Of a stretch of 64,000 nucleotides of DNA, positions 35,801 through 46,259 are shown piece after piece. The stretch comes from an uncultured Gallionellaceae bacterium (lineage in GTDB: Bacteria > Pseudomonadota > Gammaproteobacteria > Burkholderiales > Gallionellaceae). The position numbers and the translations under genes are program-made. The DNA lies in contig CAINCU010000031.1 in the NCBI GenBank assembly GCA_903847155.1, positions 52,509-116,508 of the forward strand. The letters are read 5' to 3'. The stretch's first letter is position 1. Each line of letters begins with the position of its first letter. The notes beneath the pieces were generated by a model that was given only the letters and a program-made list of their open reading frames with translations, was not told the DNA's origin and made no database searches.

Positions 35801-36634
35801 CTAACTACCGTTTCGGCCTGCTCTGAAATAGCGTGTATTGTCGTAATACGTTGCATTTTCATTCTCCTTCGCCCACCCCGGTACGCCGAGCAAGGGCACG
35901 GGTGTCAGTTCGCGCGTACTACAGCAATGTTGCGGAGCATTCAAATATTCGGCCAGCAAAATATCCAGATGCGTCATGCGTTGCTGCATCGGCCATGTGA
36001 AAAATTCCTTCACCACCGGCAACAGCAATCCTTGTCCGGTCATACCGATGTATGGGTTCAAACTTTTTTCGTACAGGCCGTGGCCAAACAGATAAAAGCC
36101 CATGCCGGATTGCACTTGAGCCCGCCGCTGCCAGAACAATTCTTTCCACTGAAAATTGCGCAGCAGTCCAGCCAGTTCATCATCGGTGTAGGCAACGACG
36201 ACACCGGATTCGTCAAACAATGTATTGGTGTCGCGCACCGCGCCGCGCTGGCTATGCAACGAGACTCTATCCTCAGTGGTCAGCGCTAGAAAATGGCGTT
36301 GATTGATGGCGGCTTTGGCCTTGGGGAAGGCGAACCATATCAACGCGTTGAGCAGATCGTGCCAATTGTTCTCGCGCATCGGCACTTCGCCTTTCAAATA
36401 ACAGCGCGGTTCGTATTGCTCTTCGAAAGGCAGCTTGCCGTATTCCTGCAGTACGAAGCGCAGCCTATGTCCGCTAAGTGTTTTAATATCCGGCTGCTGT
36501 GCCGCTAGCAGTGCATTTTGCTCGTGCAGGGTCGGAAAATTGCCCGCCTTGAAGCGGGCAATATATGGATGCAGCGGGGCAAAAGAATGTTCGCGCAGCA
36601 GTGCTTCTTTGTTCCATTCCGGGGTCTGATTCAT
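35801..36634 (-). CDS. DUF3025 family protein
   Basis: The 277-residue protein matches the DUF3025 family as I remember it, found in Beta- and Gammaproteobacteria and of unknown function. The visible features are ALIWFAFPKAKAAINQRH near residue 115, RGAVRDTNTLFDESGVVV near residue 140, and a HLD near the C-terminus. There is no signal peptide or membrane helix. I start at 36634 (MNQTPEWNKEALL); the frame runs 36 codons further but into the divergent promoter region. The stop codon directly abuts a repeat block. Confidence 0.7.
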   Translation of the reverse strand: MNQTPEWNKEALLREHSFAPLHPYIARFKAGNFPTLHEQNALLAAQQPDIKTLSGHRLRFVLQEYGKLPFEEQYEPRCYLKGEVPMRENNWHDLLNALIWFAFPKAKAAINQRHFLALTTEDRVSLHSQRGAVRDTNTLFDESGVVVAYTDDELAGLLRNFQWKELFWQRRAQVQSGMGFYLFGHGLYEKSLNPYIGMTGQGLLLPVVKEFFTWPMQQRMTHLDILLAEYLNAPQHCCSTRELTPVPLLGVPGWAKENENATYYDNTRYFRAGRNGS

Positions 36635-36722
36635 GGGCTGGAGTTTAGCTGAATTGCGCTGCACAACACATCTACCGCAGCTTGTGGTAAGTTTCGACAA
36701 TCTGTTCTTGCGGAGAAAAGTA

Positions 36723-37220
36723 ATGAACGAATTGGATGCCATTCAAGCCAGTCTTGCCAGTTTTACCAAACAACTTGATGAAGCCGTATCGAACCATTTT
36801 AAAGAAATGCGCAAGTGTTCGTTCTTCGATCCGGTTCCCAGCGAATGGTTGAAACCGATCGCAGAGCAGGCCGAAATTAAAACTTTTGCGCGTGGCGATA
36901 AATTGACTATCGAAGGCGAATCGATGTCATCGTTCTATGTGATTCTTTTTGGCACTGCCACTGCCTACTACAAGGAAAAACCCGTTGGCACCATCCGCAG
37001 CGGCGAGTGTCTTGGCGAAGGCGTATTTTTTTCGCAGGAAACACTGGAGCGTTCTGCAACGGTCATCGCTGACGGTCAGCTCGTCGTGGCAGAAATAAAG
37101 AAGAGTGGTTTGGATAATATTCAGGGCGAGGCCAAAGCCCATATCAACAAAGCGCTGTTGCTGGCTCTGTTCAAGAAACTACAAGGCGCCAATCGAAAGA
37201 TCGAAGAGTTGTTGCGCTAA
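36723..37220 (+). CDS. Cyclic-nucleotide-binding-domain protein
   Basis: A 165-residue protein built from one cNMP-binding (Crp-like) beta-roll, without a DNA-binding domain. The core is FARGDKLTIEGESMSSFYVILFGTATAYYKEKPVGTIRSGECLGEGVFF, here seen in two overlapping blocks at about residues 57-105. The start at 36723 has CGGAGAAAAG upstream. It is followed 4 bases later by a ParA-like ATPase and probably forms a two-gene operon with it. A sensor or regulatory role for that ATPase is possible. The ligand is unknown, since the PBC arginine of classical cAMP sites is not obvious. Confidence 0.75.
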   Translation: MNELDAIQASLASFTKQLDEAVSNHFKEMRKCSFFDPVPSEWLKPIAEQAEIKTFARGDKLTIEGESMSSFYVILFGTATAYYKEKPVGTIRSGECLGEGVFFSQETLERSATVIADGQLVVAEIKKSGLDNIQGEAKAHINKALLLALFKKLQGANRKIEELLR

Positions 37221-37224
37221 ATTC

Positions 37225-37992
37225 ATGAGCATTATCGCGGTCTTCAATCAGAAAGGCGGCGTTGGTAAAACCACCACTGCGCTCAATCTTGCTGCCGCGC
37301 TGCAACGAAGCGGTCGACTCACTTACGCAATCGACCTTGATCCACAGGCCCATTTCAGTTCTATCAACAAAGTCACAGCCAAGTCCGGCAATGAAACAGT
37401 GTTGAGTATTTTTAATCACAATCGGCCATTACGCGAGCTAGTGCAGTCTTCACCAAATGAACTCCAAATGATCCCTGCACATATTGAATTGGCCAAGGTG
37501 GATGTGCTATTTGGTAAAGGATTCAATGTGGTGAATAAACTCAACGCGTCATTTCAGGCTGAGCATTTTACCAATAGTGCCACCCCGGTGATCATGGATT
37601 GCTGTCCGATGATTGGTGTGCTATCGCTGAATGCCATATTTGCCTGTCACGGCTTGATTGTTCCTGTCTCTGCCGACCATCTTTCGGCTCAAGGCGCATT
37701 CCAAATCGAGAAGACGCTGCATGCGCTGGAGCCGGTACTCAAGCGTCGCGTCAAACGGCGCTATCTGCTTACCCGCTTCGACGGACGGCGGCGCATGGCT
37801 TGGGATATATTGAAAATGTTGGAAGAACACTTCGGTGCGGATGTGTGCCGCACGCGCATTTCTGAAAACGTCTGTCTGGCAGAAAGCCCTGCTGAAAATA
37901 AAACCATATTCGAACACGCCCCGACCAGTCGCGGGGCGGTTGATTACCAAGCGCTACTGAATGAATTGATGGCGGATGGTTTTATCGAATGA
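37225..37992 (+). CDS. ParA/Soj-like P-loop ATPase
   Basis: A 255-residue ATPase of the ParA/MinD group. The deviant Walker A is FNQKGGVGKTTTALNLAAAL at residues 7-26, and DLDPQAHFS (A' region) follows near residue 38. The Walker B region is VIMDCCPMIGVLS near residue 118. No ParB or centromere-like repeat is nearby and the upstream gene is a cNMP-binding protein. Chromosome partitioning is therefore less likely than positioning of a specific complex. ParA-like proteins next to cNMP domains are otherwise unknown to me in function. Confidence 0.8.
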   Translation: MSIIAVFNQKGGVGKTTTALNLAAALQRSGRLTYAIDLDPQAHFSSINKVTAKSGNETVLSIFNHNRPLRELVQSSPNELQMIPAHIELAKVDVLFGKGFNVVNKLNASFQAEHFTNSATPVIMDCCPMIGVLSLNAIFACHGLIVPVSADHLSAQGAFQIEKTLHALEPVLKRRVKRRYLLTRFDGRRRMAWDILKMLEEHFGADVCRTRISENVCLAESPAENKTIFEHAPTSRGAVDYQALLNELMADGFIE

Positions 37993-37995
37993 GGT

Positions 37996-38208
37996 TTATT
38001 TCGATATCAACGTAAGAATGTCTTCGACAGAAGCAATTTGCTGAATTTTGCGATCAGTAATATCTTTTGAATTGCAGCTCACTACTTCGCATTGGCGGTA
38101 CATTTGGCGCAGTTTTTTTTCTGCCTCTGCCTGATCTTGACCGGCAATATTTACACTGACAATACGCTGTCCGTCGCGCGTCTGTATCGAAAAATCGAAC
38201 TTCTGCAT
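37996..38208 (-). CDS. Small hypothetical protein
   Basis: A 70-residue soluble protein that begins MQKFDFSIQTRDGQRI and continues with a helix rich in Glu, Lys and Gln (AEAEKKLRQMYRQCEVVSC). It may fold as a small beta-alpha-beta unit. It is convergent with the ParA-like gene and 23 bases upstream of rlmB on the same strand. I recognise no family. Confidence 0.55.
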   Translation of the reverse strand: MQKFDFSIQTRDGQRIVSVNIAGQDQAEAEKKLRQMYRQCEVVSCNSKDITDRKIQQIASVEDILTLISK

Positions 38209-38231
38209 CCCCGTTTCCCCCTACAATTTTT

Positions 38232-38972
38232 TTATTTTGCCACCCTCTGCCTTCTTGCCTCGTACAAACATACCCCGGTACTCACTGAAACATTCAAACT
38301 TTCCACACTGCCCAGCATCGGAATGCGCACTAATTGATCGCAGGTTTCCTTGGTCAAACGGCGCATGCCCTCGCCTTCCGCGCCGAGAACCCAGGCCACT
38401 GCGCCTTGGTGCTGCACATCATACAAATTAGTATCCGCTTCGCCATCAGTGCCGATCACCCAGATGTCGCGTTCCTTCAATTCGCGCAGGGTGCGCGCCA
38501 GATTGGTGACGGTGATATAAGGCACGGTCTGTGCCGCGCCGCATGCAACCTTCTCCACCGTGGCATTGATACCCACTGCGCGATCTTTGGGCGCAATCAC
38601 TGCGTGCACGCCAAAGGCATCGGCACTGCGCAGACATGCCCCCAGATTGTGCGGGTCTTGCACGCCGTCCAGCACCAGCAGCAATGCCGGTTCGGTAAGC
38701 GTATCCAGCACATCATCCAGATGTTGCACCTTCATCGCCGCATCTACCCGTGCCGCAACGCCCTGATGTCGGGTGCTGCCAGCCATGCCGTCAAGACGTT
38801 TGCCATCGACTTGAATGATGCGCAGTCCGTTGCTCTCCGCCAGCTTGAGCAGGTCGCGCGCACGCGGATCGCGGCGCTGGGTATCGACAAATATTTCCAG
38901 CACACTGTCGGCATTCTGGCGGATGCGCGCGGTAACCGCATGGAAGCCGTGAATGATGCGCGACTCAGCCAT
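38232..38972 (-). CDS. rlmB: 23S rRNA (Gm2251) 2'-O-methyltransferase
   Basis: RlmB is a SPOUT-class enzyme that methylates a guanosine ribose in the peptidyl-transferase region of 23S rRNA. The 246-residue protein starts [17 protein letters not shown], has the N-terminal substrate-binding domain and the trefoil-knot domain with [20 protein letters not shown] near residue 110. The closing segments [13 protein letters not shown] and [18 protein letters not shown] are also present. The start at 38972 overlaps the rnr stop by eight bases. The rnr-rlmB pair is common in proteobacteria. Confidence 0.95.
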   Translation of the reverse strand: MAESRIIHGFHAVTARIRQNADSVLEIFVDTQRRDPRARDLLKLAESNGLRIIQVDGKRLDGMAGSTRHQGVAARVDAAMKVQHLDDVLDTLTEPALLLVLDGVQDPHNLGACLRSADAFGVHAVIAPKDRAVGINATVEKVACGAAQTVPYITVTNLARTLRELKERDIWVIGTDGEADTNLYDVQHQGAVAWVLGAEGEGMRRLTKETCDQLVRIPMLGSVESLNVSVSTGVCLYEARRQRVAK

Positions 38973-41238
38973 GATGTTTACCCGCTTTGGATTTCTCGGA
39001 TTTTTTTGCCTTCTTGGGCGGTGCTGCGCCCCATGCGCCAACATTGAGTTTGGAAGTTTCTTCTTCGCTCTCGACACTTTCCAGCACAAAGTCGATCTTG
39101 GTGCTTTCCATATCCACCCGCACCACCTTCACCCGTACTCGATCACCCAAGCGATAACGCTTGCCGGTGCGCTCGCCCAGCATCTGGTGCTTGGCAGCAT
39201 CGAAGTGATAGTAGTCCGCCCCCAGATCGGACACGTGTACCAGCCCTTCCACATACAGATTATCCAGTGACACGAACAAACCGAAGCCGGTAACCGAGGA
39301 GATGGTACCGTCGAACACACTACCCAAGTGGTCGCGCATATAGAAGCACTTGAGCCACGCTTCTACATCGCGCGTAGCATCGTCGGCGCGGCGCTCGGTC
39401 ATTGAACAATGCACGCCCAACTCAGCCCACTTGAGCTGCGGCTTGTATTGCTTGCCTGCCAACACAGCCTTGATGGCGCGGTGTACCAGCAAATCAGGAT
39501 AGCGGCGTATCGGTGAAGTGAAGTGCGCATAAGCCTCGTAACCCAAACCGAAGTGCCCCAGATTCTCAGGCGCATATACCGCCTGGCGCAAGGAGCGCAA
39601 CATCACGGTTTGCAGCAATCCGGCATCGGGACGGCCTTTGATCTGCATGAGCAGCTTGGAATAATCCGCAGCTTGCGGATCGTCGCCGCCACCCAGTTGC
39701 AAGCCAAACTCCTTGAAGAACTCGCGCACCGCTTCCAGTTTTTCCGGCGTCGGGCCTTCGTGCACGCGGTACAGCACCGGATGTTCATGCTCTTTCAGGA
39801 AAGCCGCCGCACACACGTTGGCCGCCAGCATGCATTCCTCGATCAGCTTGTGCGCATCGTTGCGTATCACCGGCACGATCTTCTCGATCTTGCCTTGCGG
39901 ATTGAAGATCATTTGTGTTTCGACTGTCTCAAAATCAATCGCACCGCGTTTCGCTCGCGCTTGCAGCAAGGTGTGGAACAGCTTATACAGGTTGTTGATG
40001 TGCGGCAGAACGGCGGCGTACTGTTGCGCGTTCTCGCCCTGCGGATTTGCCAGCATGTCGGCAACTTGGGTATAGGTCAGACGCGCATGTGAGAACATCA
40101 CCGATGGATAGAAACGGTGTTTCTGAATATCGCCCTCGGCGCTGATCTGCATATCGCACACCATACACAGACGCTCGACATTGGGATTGAGCGAACACAG
40201 GCCGTTGGACAATTCTTCCGGCAACATCGGAATAACGCGACGCGGGAAATACACCGAGTTGCCGCGATTGATCGCCTCTTTGTCCAGCGCGTCGCCGGAT
40301 TTCACATAAGCGCTCACGTCGGCGATAGCCACCACCAAACGGAAGCCACTGCCATTCGGTTCGCAATAAACGGCATCATCAAAGTCGCGTGCTGTCTCGC
40401 CGTCGATGGTCACCAGCGGCAACTTCGCCACGCTTTCGCGCCCCGCGTAATCAGCGGGTTTCACTTCCGGCGAAAATGCTTCGGCCTGATGCTTAGCATC
40501 ATGCGGAAATTCATTGGGCAGGTCGTGCTTGCGCAAAGCGATCTCGATCTCCATGCCGGGATCGGCGTAATTGCCCAATACCTCAACGATACGTCCGATG
40601 GGCTGTGCGTGTTTGGATGGTTGTTGCAATATCTCTAGAATCACGACCTGCCCAGCCTTGGCTCCGCCTGATTCTCCCGGAGTAACCAGGATGTCCTGAC
40701 TGATGCGGCGATTCTCGGCGACTACGAACTGGATGCCGTGTTCTTCGTACAAACGACCAACCACGCGCGTGTTGGCATGCTCCAACACTTCGACGATGCT
40801 GGCCTCGCGCCGACCGCGTTTATCCTCGCCTCCAACGCGTGCCATTACGGTATCGCCATGTAGCGCTTTATGCATCTCCTTGGCGCTTAACACCAGGTCA
40901 GCACTGCCGTCATCCGGGATCAAGAAGCCGAAGCCGTCAGGATGACCCTGCACCTTGCCTTTGATCAGATCGAGCTTATCGACCACGCAGATGGCGCGCT
41001 TGCGATTGCGCATGATCTGACCGTCGCGCTCCATCGCCCGCAGGCGACGATTAAACAATTCTTCCTCGTCCAATTCGATCTGCAACAGACTGCACAGTTC
41101 GTCTTGCTCCACTGGCACCCCTTTCTCAGTCAGCATCTGCAAGATGTATTCGCGGCTTGGAAGCGGGTGTTCGTACTGTTCGCGCTCTCGTTCTATAAAC
41201 GGATCGAGTTCACGGATACTTTTTTTCTTTTTCGTCAT
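38965..41238 (-). CDS. rnr: Ribonuclease R
   Basis: RNase R is a processive 3'-5' exoribonuclease that degrades structured RNA. The 757-residue chain has an N-terminal helix-turn-helix region and cold-shock domains ([14 protein letters not shown]). The RNB catalytic domain has [17 protein letters not shown] near residue 275, and an S1 domain with [17 protein letters not shown] lies near residue 645. A basic tail of lysines and serines follows. I use the ATG at 41238, ten bases after AAGGA; a GTG six bases upstream is also possible. It lies between tRNA-Leu and rlmB. Confidence 0.95.
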   Translation of the reverse strand: MTKKKKSIRELDPFIEREREQYEHPLPSREYILQMLTEKGVPVEQDELCSLLQIELDEEELFNRRLRAMERDGQIMRNRKRAICVVDKLDLIKGKVQGHPDGFGFLIPDDGSADLVLSAKEMHKALHGDTVMARVGGEDKRGRREASIVEVLEHANTRVVGRLYEEHGIQFVVAENRRISQDILVTPGESGGAKAGQVVILEILQQPSKHAQPIGRIVEVLGNYADPGMEIEIALRKHDLPNEFPHDAKHQAEAFSPEVKPADYAGRESVAKLPLVTIDGETARDFDDAVYCEPNGSGFRLVVAIADVSAYVKSGDALDKEAINRGNSVYFPRRVIPMLPEELSNGLCSLNPNVERLCMVCDMQISAEGDIQKHRFYPSVMFSHARLTYTQVADMLANPQGENAQQYAAVLPHINNLYKLFHTLLQARAKRGAIDFETVETQMIFNPQGKIEKIVPVIRNDAHKLIEECMLAANVCAAAFLKEHEHPVLYRVHEGPTPEKLEAVREFFKEFGLQLGGGDDPQAADYSKLLMQIKGRPDAGLLQTVMLRSLRQAVYAPENLGHFGLGYEAYAHFTSPIRRYPDLLVHRAIKAVLAGKQYKPQLKWAELGVHCSMTERRADDATRDVEAWLKCFYMRDHLGSVFDGTISSVTGFGLFVSLDNLYVEGLVHVSDLGADYYHFDAAKHQMLGERTGKRYRLGDRVRVKVVRVDMESTKIDFVLESVESEEETSKLNVGAWGAAPPKKAKKSEKSKAGKHHG

Positions 41239-41282
41239 TGACACAAAATCCTTAAGCAATTAAAGTGCGCACCCTCAAGCAA

Positions 41283-41367
41283 TGCCCAGATGGCGGAATT
41301 GGTAGACGCGCACGGTTCAGGTCCGTGTGCCGCAAGGTGTGGAGGTTCGAGTCCTCTTCTGGGCACC
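41283..41367 (+). tRNA. tRNA-Leu (CAG anticodon)
   Basis: An 85-base sequence folds as a class II tRNA: acceptor arms GCCCAGA and TCTGGGC, D-loop GGTAGACGC, and anticodon loop TTCAGGT giving CAG. A long variable arm follows, then the T-arm GGTTCGAGTCC and an encoded CCA. It reads CUG leucine codons. It is transcribed away from rnr. Confidence 0.96.
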
Positions 41368-41375
41368 ATGTTTTA

Positions 41376-41405
41376 CAATGGCTCGCATATGCGAGCCATT
41401 TTTAT
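41376..41405 (+). terminator. Terminator after tRNA-Leu
   Basis: A perfect palindrome AATGGCTCGCATATGCGAGCCATT (given as arms AATGGCTCGCAT and ATGCGAGCCATT) is followed by TTTT. It starts nine bases past the tRNA. Confidence 0.88.
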
Positions 41406-41423
41406 TATCACAATTTACTGTCA

Positions 41424-41454
41424 AGTAAAACACGCATCGCCCTGACGATGCGTG
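41424..41454 (-). terminator. Terminator after purA
   Basis: CACGCATCG and CGATGCGTG form a 9-bp stem, followed on the minus strand by TTTTACTT. It lies about 30 bases beyond the purA stop codon and ends the hfl-hisZ-purA transcript. Confidence 0.8.
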
Positions 41455-41482
41455 AGCATTCCTTCCATCAAAATCACCTAAC

Positions 41483-42805
<1,323 letters not shown>

Positions 42806-42817
42806 CTATTCCAAGGT

Positions 42818-43981
42818 TCAATTTTTCATTTCGACAACAACCCACTTGCTGTCGCGCAACACCAACTCGCGGTCACAGTTTAATTCGGAGTGGTACTCGG
42901 ATTTACCCAGCAAATCCACCACTACGATTTCGCCCTGTTCGCGTAAATTATTGATAGCCGCATCCAATGCGGTATCTTGACGATACGGTGCATGCACGGC
43001 TTTCGGCGGCACACGCTTTATCAGCAAACCATGCAGTTGGCGCAGATCCATGCTGAAACCCGTCGCCGGACGTGCTCGCCCAAAGCTCTTGCCGACATCA
43101 TCATAACGGCCACCCAGTGCGATGGCATCGTGACTTTCTGCATGATAGACAGCGAACACCATGCCGCTGTGATAGTGATAGCCGCGTAGCTCCGCCAGAT
43201 CGATTCCAACGTCGCGCGCCAATGTTTTCAGATGCGCTGCTGCCTGTTCCAATTCGTTCAATGATTCTGTCACTTCAGGATAAGCCGGCAATGCCGTTCT
43301 GGCTCTATCAATAACTTCTACACCGCCGTAGAGTTGCGGCAACGCCAACAACGCAGTTTGCACTTCTTGCGGCAATTCCTTAACTAGTGTGCGCAAGGTC
43401 GGAACATCCTTGCTTTGCAATGCGCTGAACAATGCTGCTTCCAGCTCATGGGAAAATGCAGCACGGCGCGCCAGCGCGCGGAACACACCAACATGACCAA
43501 GATCGAGATGCACACCTTCAACACCTATCAGTGCCAGTGCTTGAAGCATCAATCGTTGCACTTCCAGATCGCTCTCAACACCGCTGTGTCCGTACAATTC
43601 TGCACCAATCTGCAGCGGTTCGCGAGTACGCATCAATCCGGCAGGCTGAGTGTGCAACACGCTGCCGGCATAACACAAACGCGTCACGCCCTGACGATTA
43701 AGTAGATGTGCATCAATGCGTGCTACCTGCGGCGTAATATCCGCACGCAAAGCCAAAGTGCGTCCGCTCAGTTGATCAACCAATTTGAAGCTGCGCAGAT
43801 CCATATCCTGACTGTCGTTAATCAGCAAAGACTCGGCATATTCCAGCAAAGGAGGAACAACCAATTGATAGCCGGAACGGCGAAACAACTCAAGCACCTC
43901 GCGCCGTAAGCCTTCGATGCGCCATGCCTCATCCGGCAGCATATCTTGGATGTATTCCGGCAATAGCCAGTTCATTTTCAT
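42818..43981 (-). CDS. hisZ: ATP phosphoribosyltransferase regulatory subunit
   Basis: HisZ is a catalytically inactive paralogue of histidyl-tRNA synthetase that activates and regulates a short-form HisG in histidine synthesis. The 387-residue protein has the HisRS-like core LPDEAWRIEGLRREVLELF, FKLVDQLSGRTLALRADITPQVAR near residue 85 (shown in two parts in the family), and SGMVFAVYHAES near residue 268. It lacks the C-terminal anticodon-binding domain. The start overlaps the DUF2065 stop as ATGA. The matching hisG is not in the window. Confidence 0.93.
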   Translation of the reverse strand: MKMNWLLPEYIQDMLPDEAWRIEGLRREVLELFRRSGYQLVVPPLLEYAESLLINDSQDMDLRSFKLVDQLSGRTLALRADITPQVARIDAHLLNRQGVTRLCYAGSVLHTQPAGLMRTREPLQIGAELYGHSGVESDLEVQRLMLQALALIGVEGVHLDLGHVGVFRALARRAAFSHELEAALFSALQSKDVPTLRTLVKELPQEVQTALLALPQLYGGVEVIDRARTALPAYPEVTESLNELEQAAAHLKTLARDVGIDLAELRGYHYHSGMVFAVYHAESHDAIALGGRYDDVGKSFGRARPATGFSMDLRQLHGLLIKRVPPKAVHAPYRQDTALDAAINNLREQGEIVVVDLLGKSEYHSELNCDRELVLRDSKWVVVEMKN

Positions 43982-44163
43982 TTAACCCAATAAATCAGCA
44001 ATAGTCCGATCAGCATCAGTGTCAGACCGATGAAACGCACTTGCCCGTCTTGAAATTGCGCCACCTTGCGCAACGTTTCGCGCCACGCAACAGGAAACAA
44101 AAAAGGCATGATCCCTTCCAGCACCAACATCAAACCCAATGCCGCCAGCCAGTAATTACTCAT
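43978..44163 (-). CDS. DUF2065 small membrane protein
   Basis: A 61-residue protein with two membrane helices around a short basic loop (AWRETLRKVAQ). It matches DUF2065, a family of unknown function found between hflC and hisZ or purA in many Beta- and Gammaproteobacteria. The position here is exactly that, with six bases after hflC and a four-base overlap with hisZ. Confidence 0.88.
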   Translation of the reverse strand: MSNYWLAALGLMLVLEGIMPFLFPVAWRETLRKVAQFQDGQVRFIGLTLMLIGLLLIYWVK

Positions 44164-44169
44164 GCGAAC

Positions 44170-45048
44170 TTATTTACCATCCCTGCCTGAACCCTTCAGA
44201 TACTTGAAGAACGGCGAACCCGCATCCAATACCATCACGTCGCTCTTGCTCTTGAAGCTCTGTTTGTAAACATCCAGACTGCGATAAAAGGCATAAAACT
44301 CAGGATTGCGACCGAACGCACTTGCGTACAACGCGGTAGCTCTGGCATCACCCTCACCTTTAATTTTTTGTGCATCACGATAGGCTTGAGCCAAAATCAC
44401 TTCACGTTGCCTATCGGCATCGGCTCGAATCTTTTCACTCTCGGCATTACCTGTCGCGCGCAACTCGTTGGCCACGCGCTTGCGCTCCGCGTCCATACGG
44501 CGATACACTGAATCGCTGATCTCAAGCGGGAAATCAACCCGCTTCAGACGTACATCCAACACTTCCACACCGATCTTGCGCGCATCAACGTCAGTCTTTT
44601 CCTGTACCACTTTCATCAACTCATCACGCTGCCCGGAAACCACCTCATGAATGGTGCGCTTGCCGAATTCTTCGCGTAACGCCGCATTCACCGTCTGTGT
44701 CAAACGCGTCTGCGCACGTACTTCATCCCCGCCCACGCTGATGTAGTACTGTTTCACATCAAAAATGCGCCATTTGATAAAGGAATCCACCAGCACATTT
44801 TTCTTCTCGGCAGTAATAAAACGCTCTGGATCATCACTATCGAGCGTCAGAATACGAGAATCAAAAAAGCGCACGTTCTGTACCAACGGTATCTTCCACT
44901 TGATTCCCGGCGTAGTTTCAACACGCATTACTTCACCAAGCTGGAATACGATAGCTGTTTGGCGCTGATCAACAATAAAAACACTCATGCTTGCCAAAAT
45001 CAGTATAACTACAGCACCCAACAGAAAACTGGTTGTGTTAAGTTTCAT
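44170..45048 (-). CDS. hflC: HflC, FtsH-associated SPFH protein
   Basis: HflC forms with HflK a large membrane cage around the FtsH protease and modulates its activity. The 292-residue protein has one N-terminal membrane helix, then an SPFH (band 7) domain with VDQRQTAIVFQLGEVMRVE near residue 26 and a long charged helix rich in Ala, Glu and Arg (RADADRQREVILAQAYRD). It overlaps the hflK stop by one base. Confidence 0.95.
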   Translation of the reverse strand: MKLNTTSFLLGAVVILILASMSVFIVDQRQTAIVFQLGEVMRVETTPGIKWKIPLVQNVRFFDSRILTLDSDDPERFITAEKKNVLVDSFIKWRIFDVKQYYISVGGDEVRAQTRLTQTVNAALREEFGKRTIHEVVSGQRDELMKVVQEKTDVDARKIGVEVLDVRLKRVDFPLEISDSVYRRMDAERKRVANELRATGNAESEKIRADADRQREVILAQAYRDAQKIKGEGDARATALYASAFGRNPEFYAFYRSLDVYKQSFKSKSDVMVLDAGSPFFKYLKGSGRDGK

Positions 45049-46235
45049 TAGCGAGCCTCTCTTTCACGGCTGAGTGTTGCATCACGCGCTCTCGGTGCAG
45101 GCGCAGCTTCGCTTCCTGTCGTTGATGTCAATTGCTCAGTGGGTTTGGCTACCGGCAATTCAGAACCCGGATTGGTACTTTGGATCAGCTTATCCAAGGG
45201 CAGATACAGCAAATTTCCCCCGCCGTTCTTTTGATCCACCAGCACTTTGCTGGTGCTGGTCAGTATCTGCTGCTTCATATCCTGATACATACGCTCACGC
45301 GTCACCTGCGGAGCTTTTTCGTATTCGACTAGAATTTGTTTGAAACGGCTGGCATCACCTTCGGCATTCGCAATCACGCTTTGCTTGTAACCATCCGCTT
45401 CTTGCATCAAACGAGCCGCTGCACCCTTGGCACGTGGCACAACGTCGTTGGCATAGGCTTGCCCCTCGTTCTTCTGACGTTCTCTGTCCTGACCGGCTTT
45501 AACAGCATCGTCAAACGACGCCTGCACCTGTTCCGGCGGTTGCGCGTTCTGCATAGTAACTTTGCTAATGATAATCCCTGCCTTGTAGCGATCAAGGATG
45601 TCCTGTATCAGCTTGGTAGTCGAAGCAGCAACCTGTTCGCGCCCTTCATACAGTACAAAGTCCATCTTGTTCTTACCCACAACTTCGCGGATTGCAGTTT
45701 CTGCAGTTTGACGAACGATTTCCCTGTCGTCACTCATGCGATTGTTAAACAGATACTCAGTAGGGTCTTTCAGGAAATACTGTATGGCGAATTGAATATC
45801 GATGATGTTCTCGTCATCAGTCAACATCAGCGACTCTTTCAATATCTTGTTTTTTACGTTGTCGCGATATCCAACTTCAACGGTGCGCACTTGGCTCAAG
45901 TTAACAATTTCTACCGTCTCAATGGGATATGGCAAGTGCCAACGTGGGCCGGAATCCGTGATCTCGATCTGCTTACCAAAGCGCAATACCACACCGCGTT
46001 GACTGGCATCCACGATGTAAAAACCACTGGCGATCCAGACCAACGCCACAATCAGCACAATCAGTCCGATACCGCCGGAAAATCCGCCCGCCGAATTGCC
46101 GCCGCCCTTGGGAGCACCACCACCGGACTTACCAAACAGCGATTGGATCTTGCTATTGAATTTGCGCATTAACTCCTCAAGATCAGGAGGTCCACCACTG
46201 TTTTTGTTACCCCATTGCGGATCATTCAATCCCAT
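45048..46235 (-). CDS. hflK: HflK, FtsH-associated SPFH protein
   Basis: HflK is the partner of HflC. The 395-residue protein begins with a glycine-rich cytoplasmic stretch (KSGGGAPKGGGNSAGGFSGG), then a membrane helix near residues 53-73 and an SPFH domain (IVDASQRGVVLRFGKQIEI). A helical coiled region and an Ala/Pro/Arg-rich tail follow. It follows hflX by 24 bases. Confidence 0.95.
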   Translation of the reverse strand: MGLNDPQWGNKNSGGPPDLEELMRKFNSKIQSLFGKSGGGAPKGGGNSAGGFSGGIGLIVLIVALVWIASGFYIVDASQRGVVLRFGKQIEITDSGPRWHLPYPIETVEIVNLSQVRTVEVGYRDNVKNKILKESLMLTDDENIIDIQFAIQYFLKDPTEYLFNNRMSDDREIVRQTAETAIREVVGKNKMDFVLYEGREQVAASTTKLIQDILDRYKAGIIISKVTMQNAQPPEQVQASFDDAVKAGQDRERQKNEGQAYANDVVPRAKGAAARLMQEADGYKQSVIANAEGDASRFKQILVEYEKAPQVTRERMYQDMKQQILTSTSKVLVDQKNGGGNLLYLPLDKLIQSTNPGSELPVAKPTEQLTSTTGSEAAPAPRARDATLSREREAR

Positions 46236-46259
46236 AGCCTGCGTACCTTTAAGTTCAAC

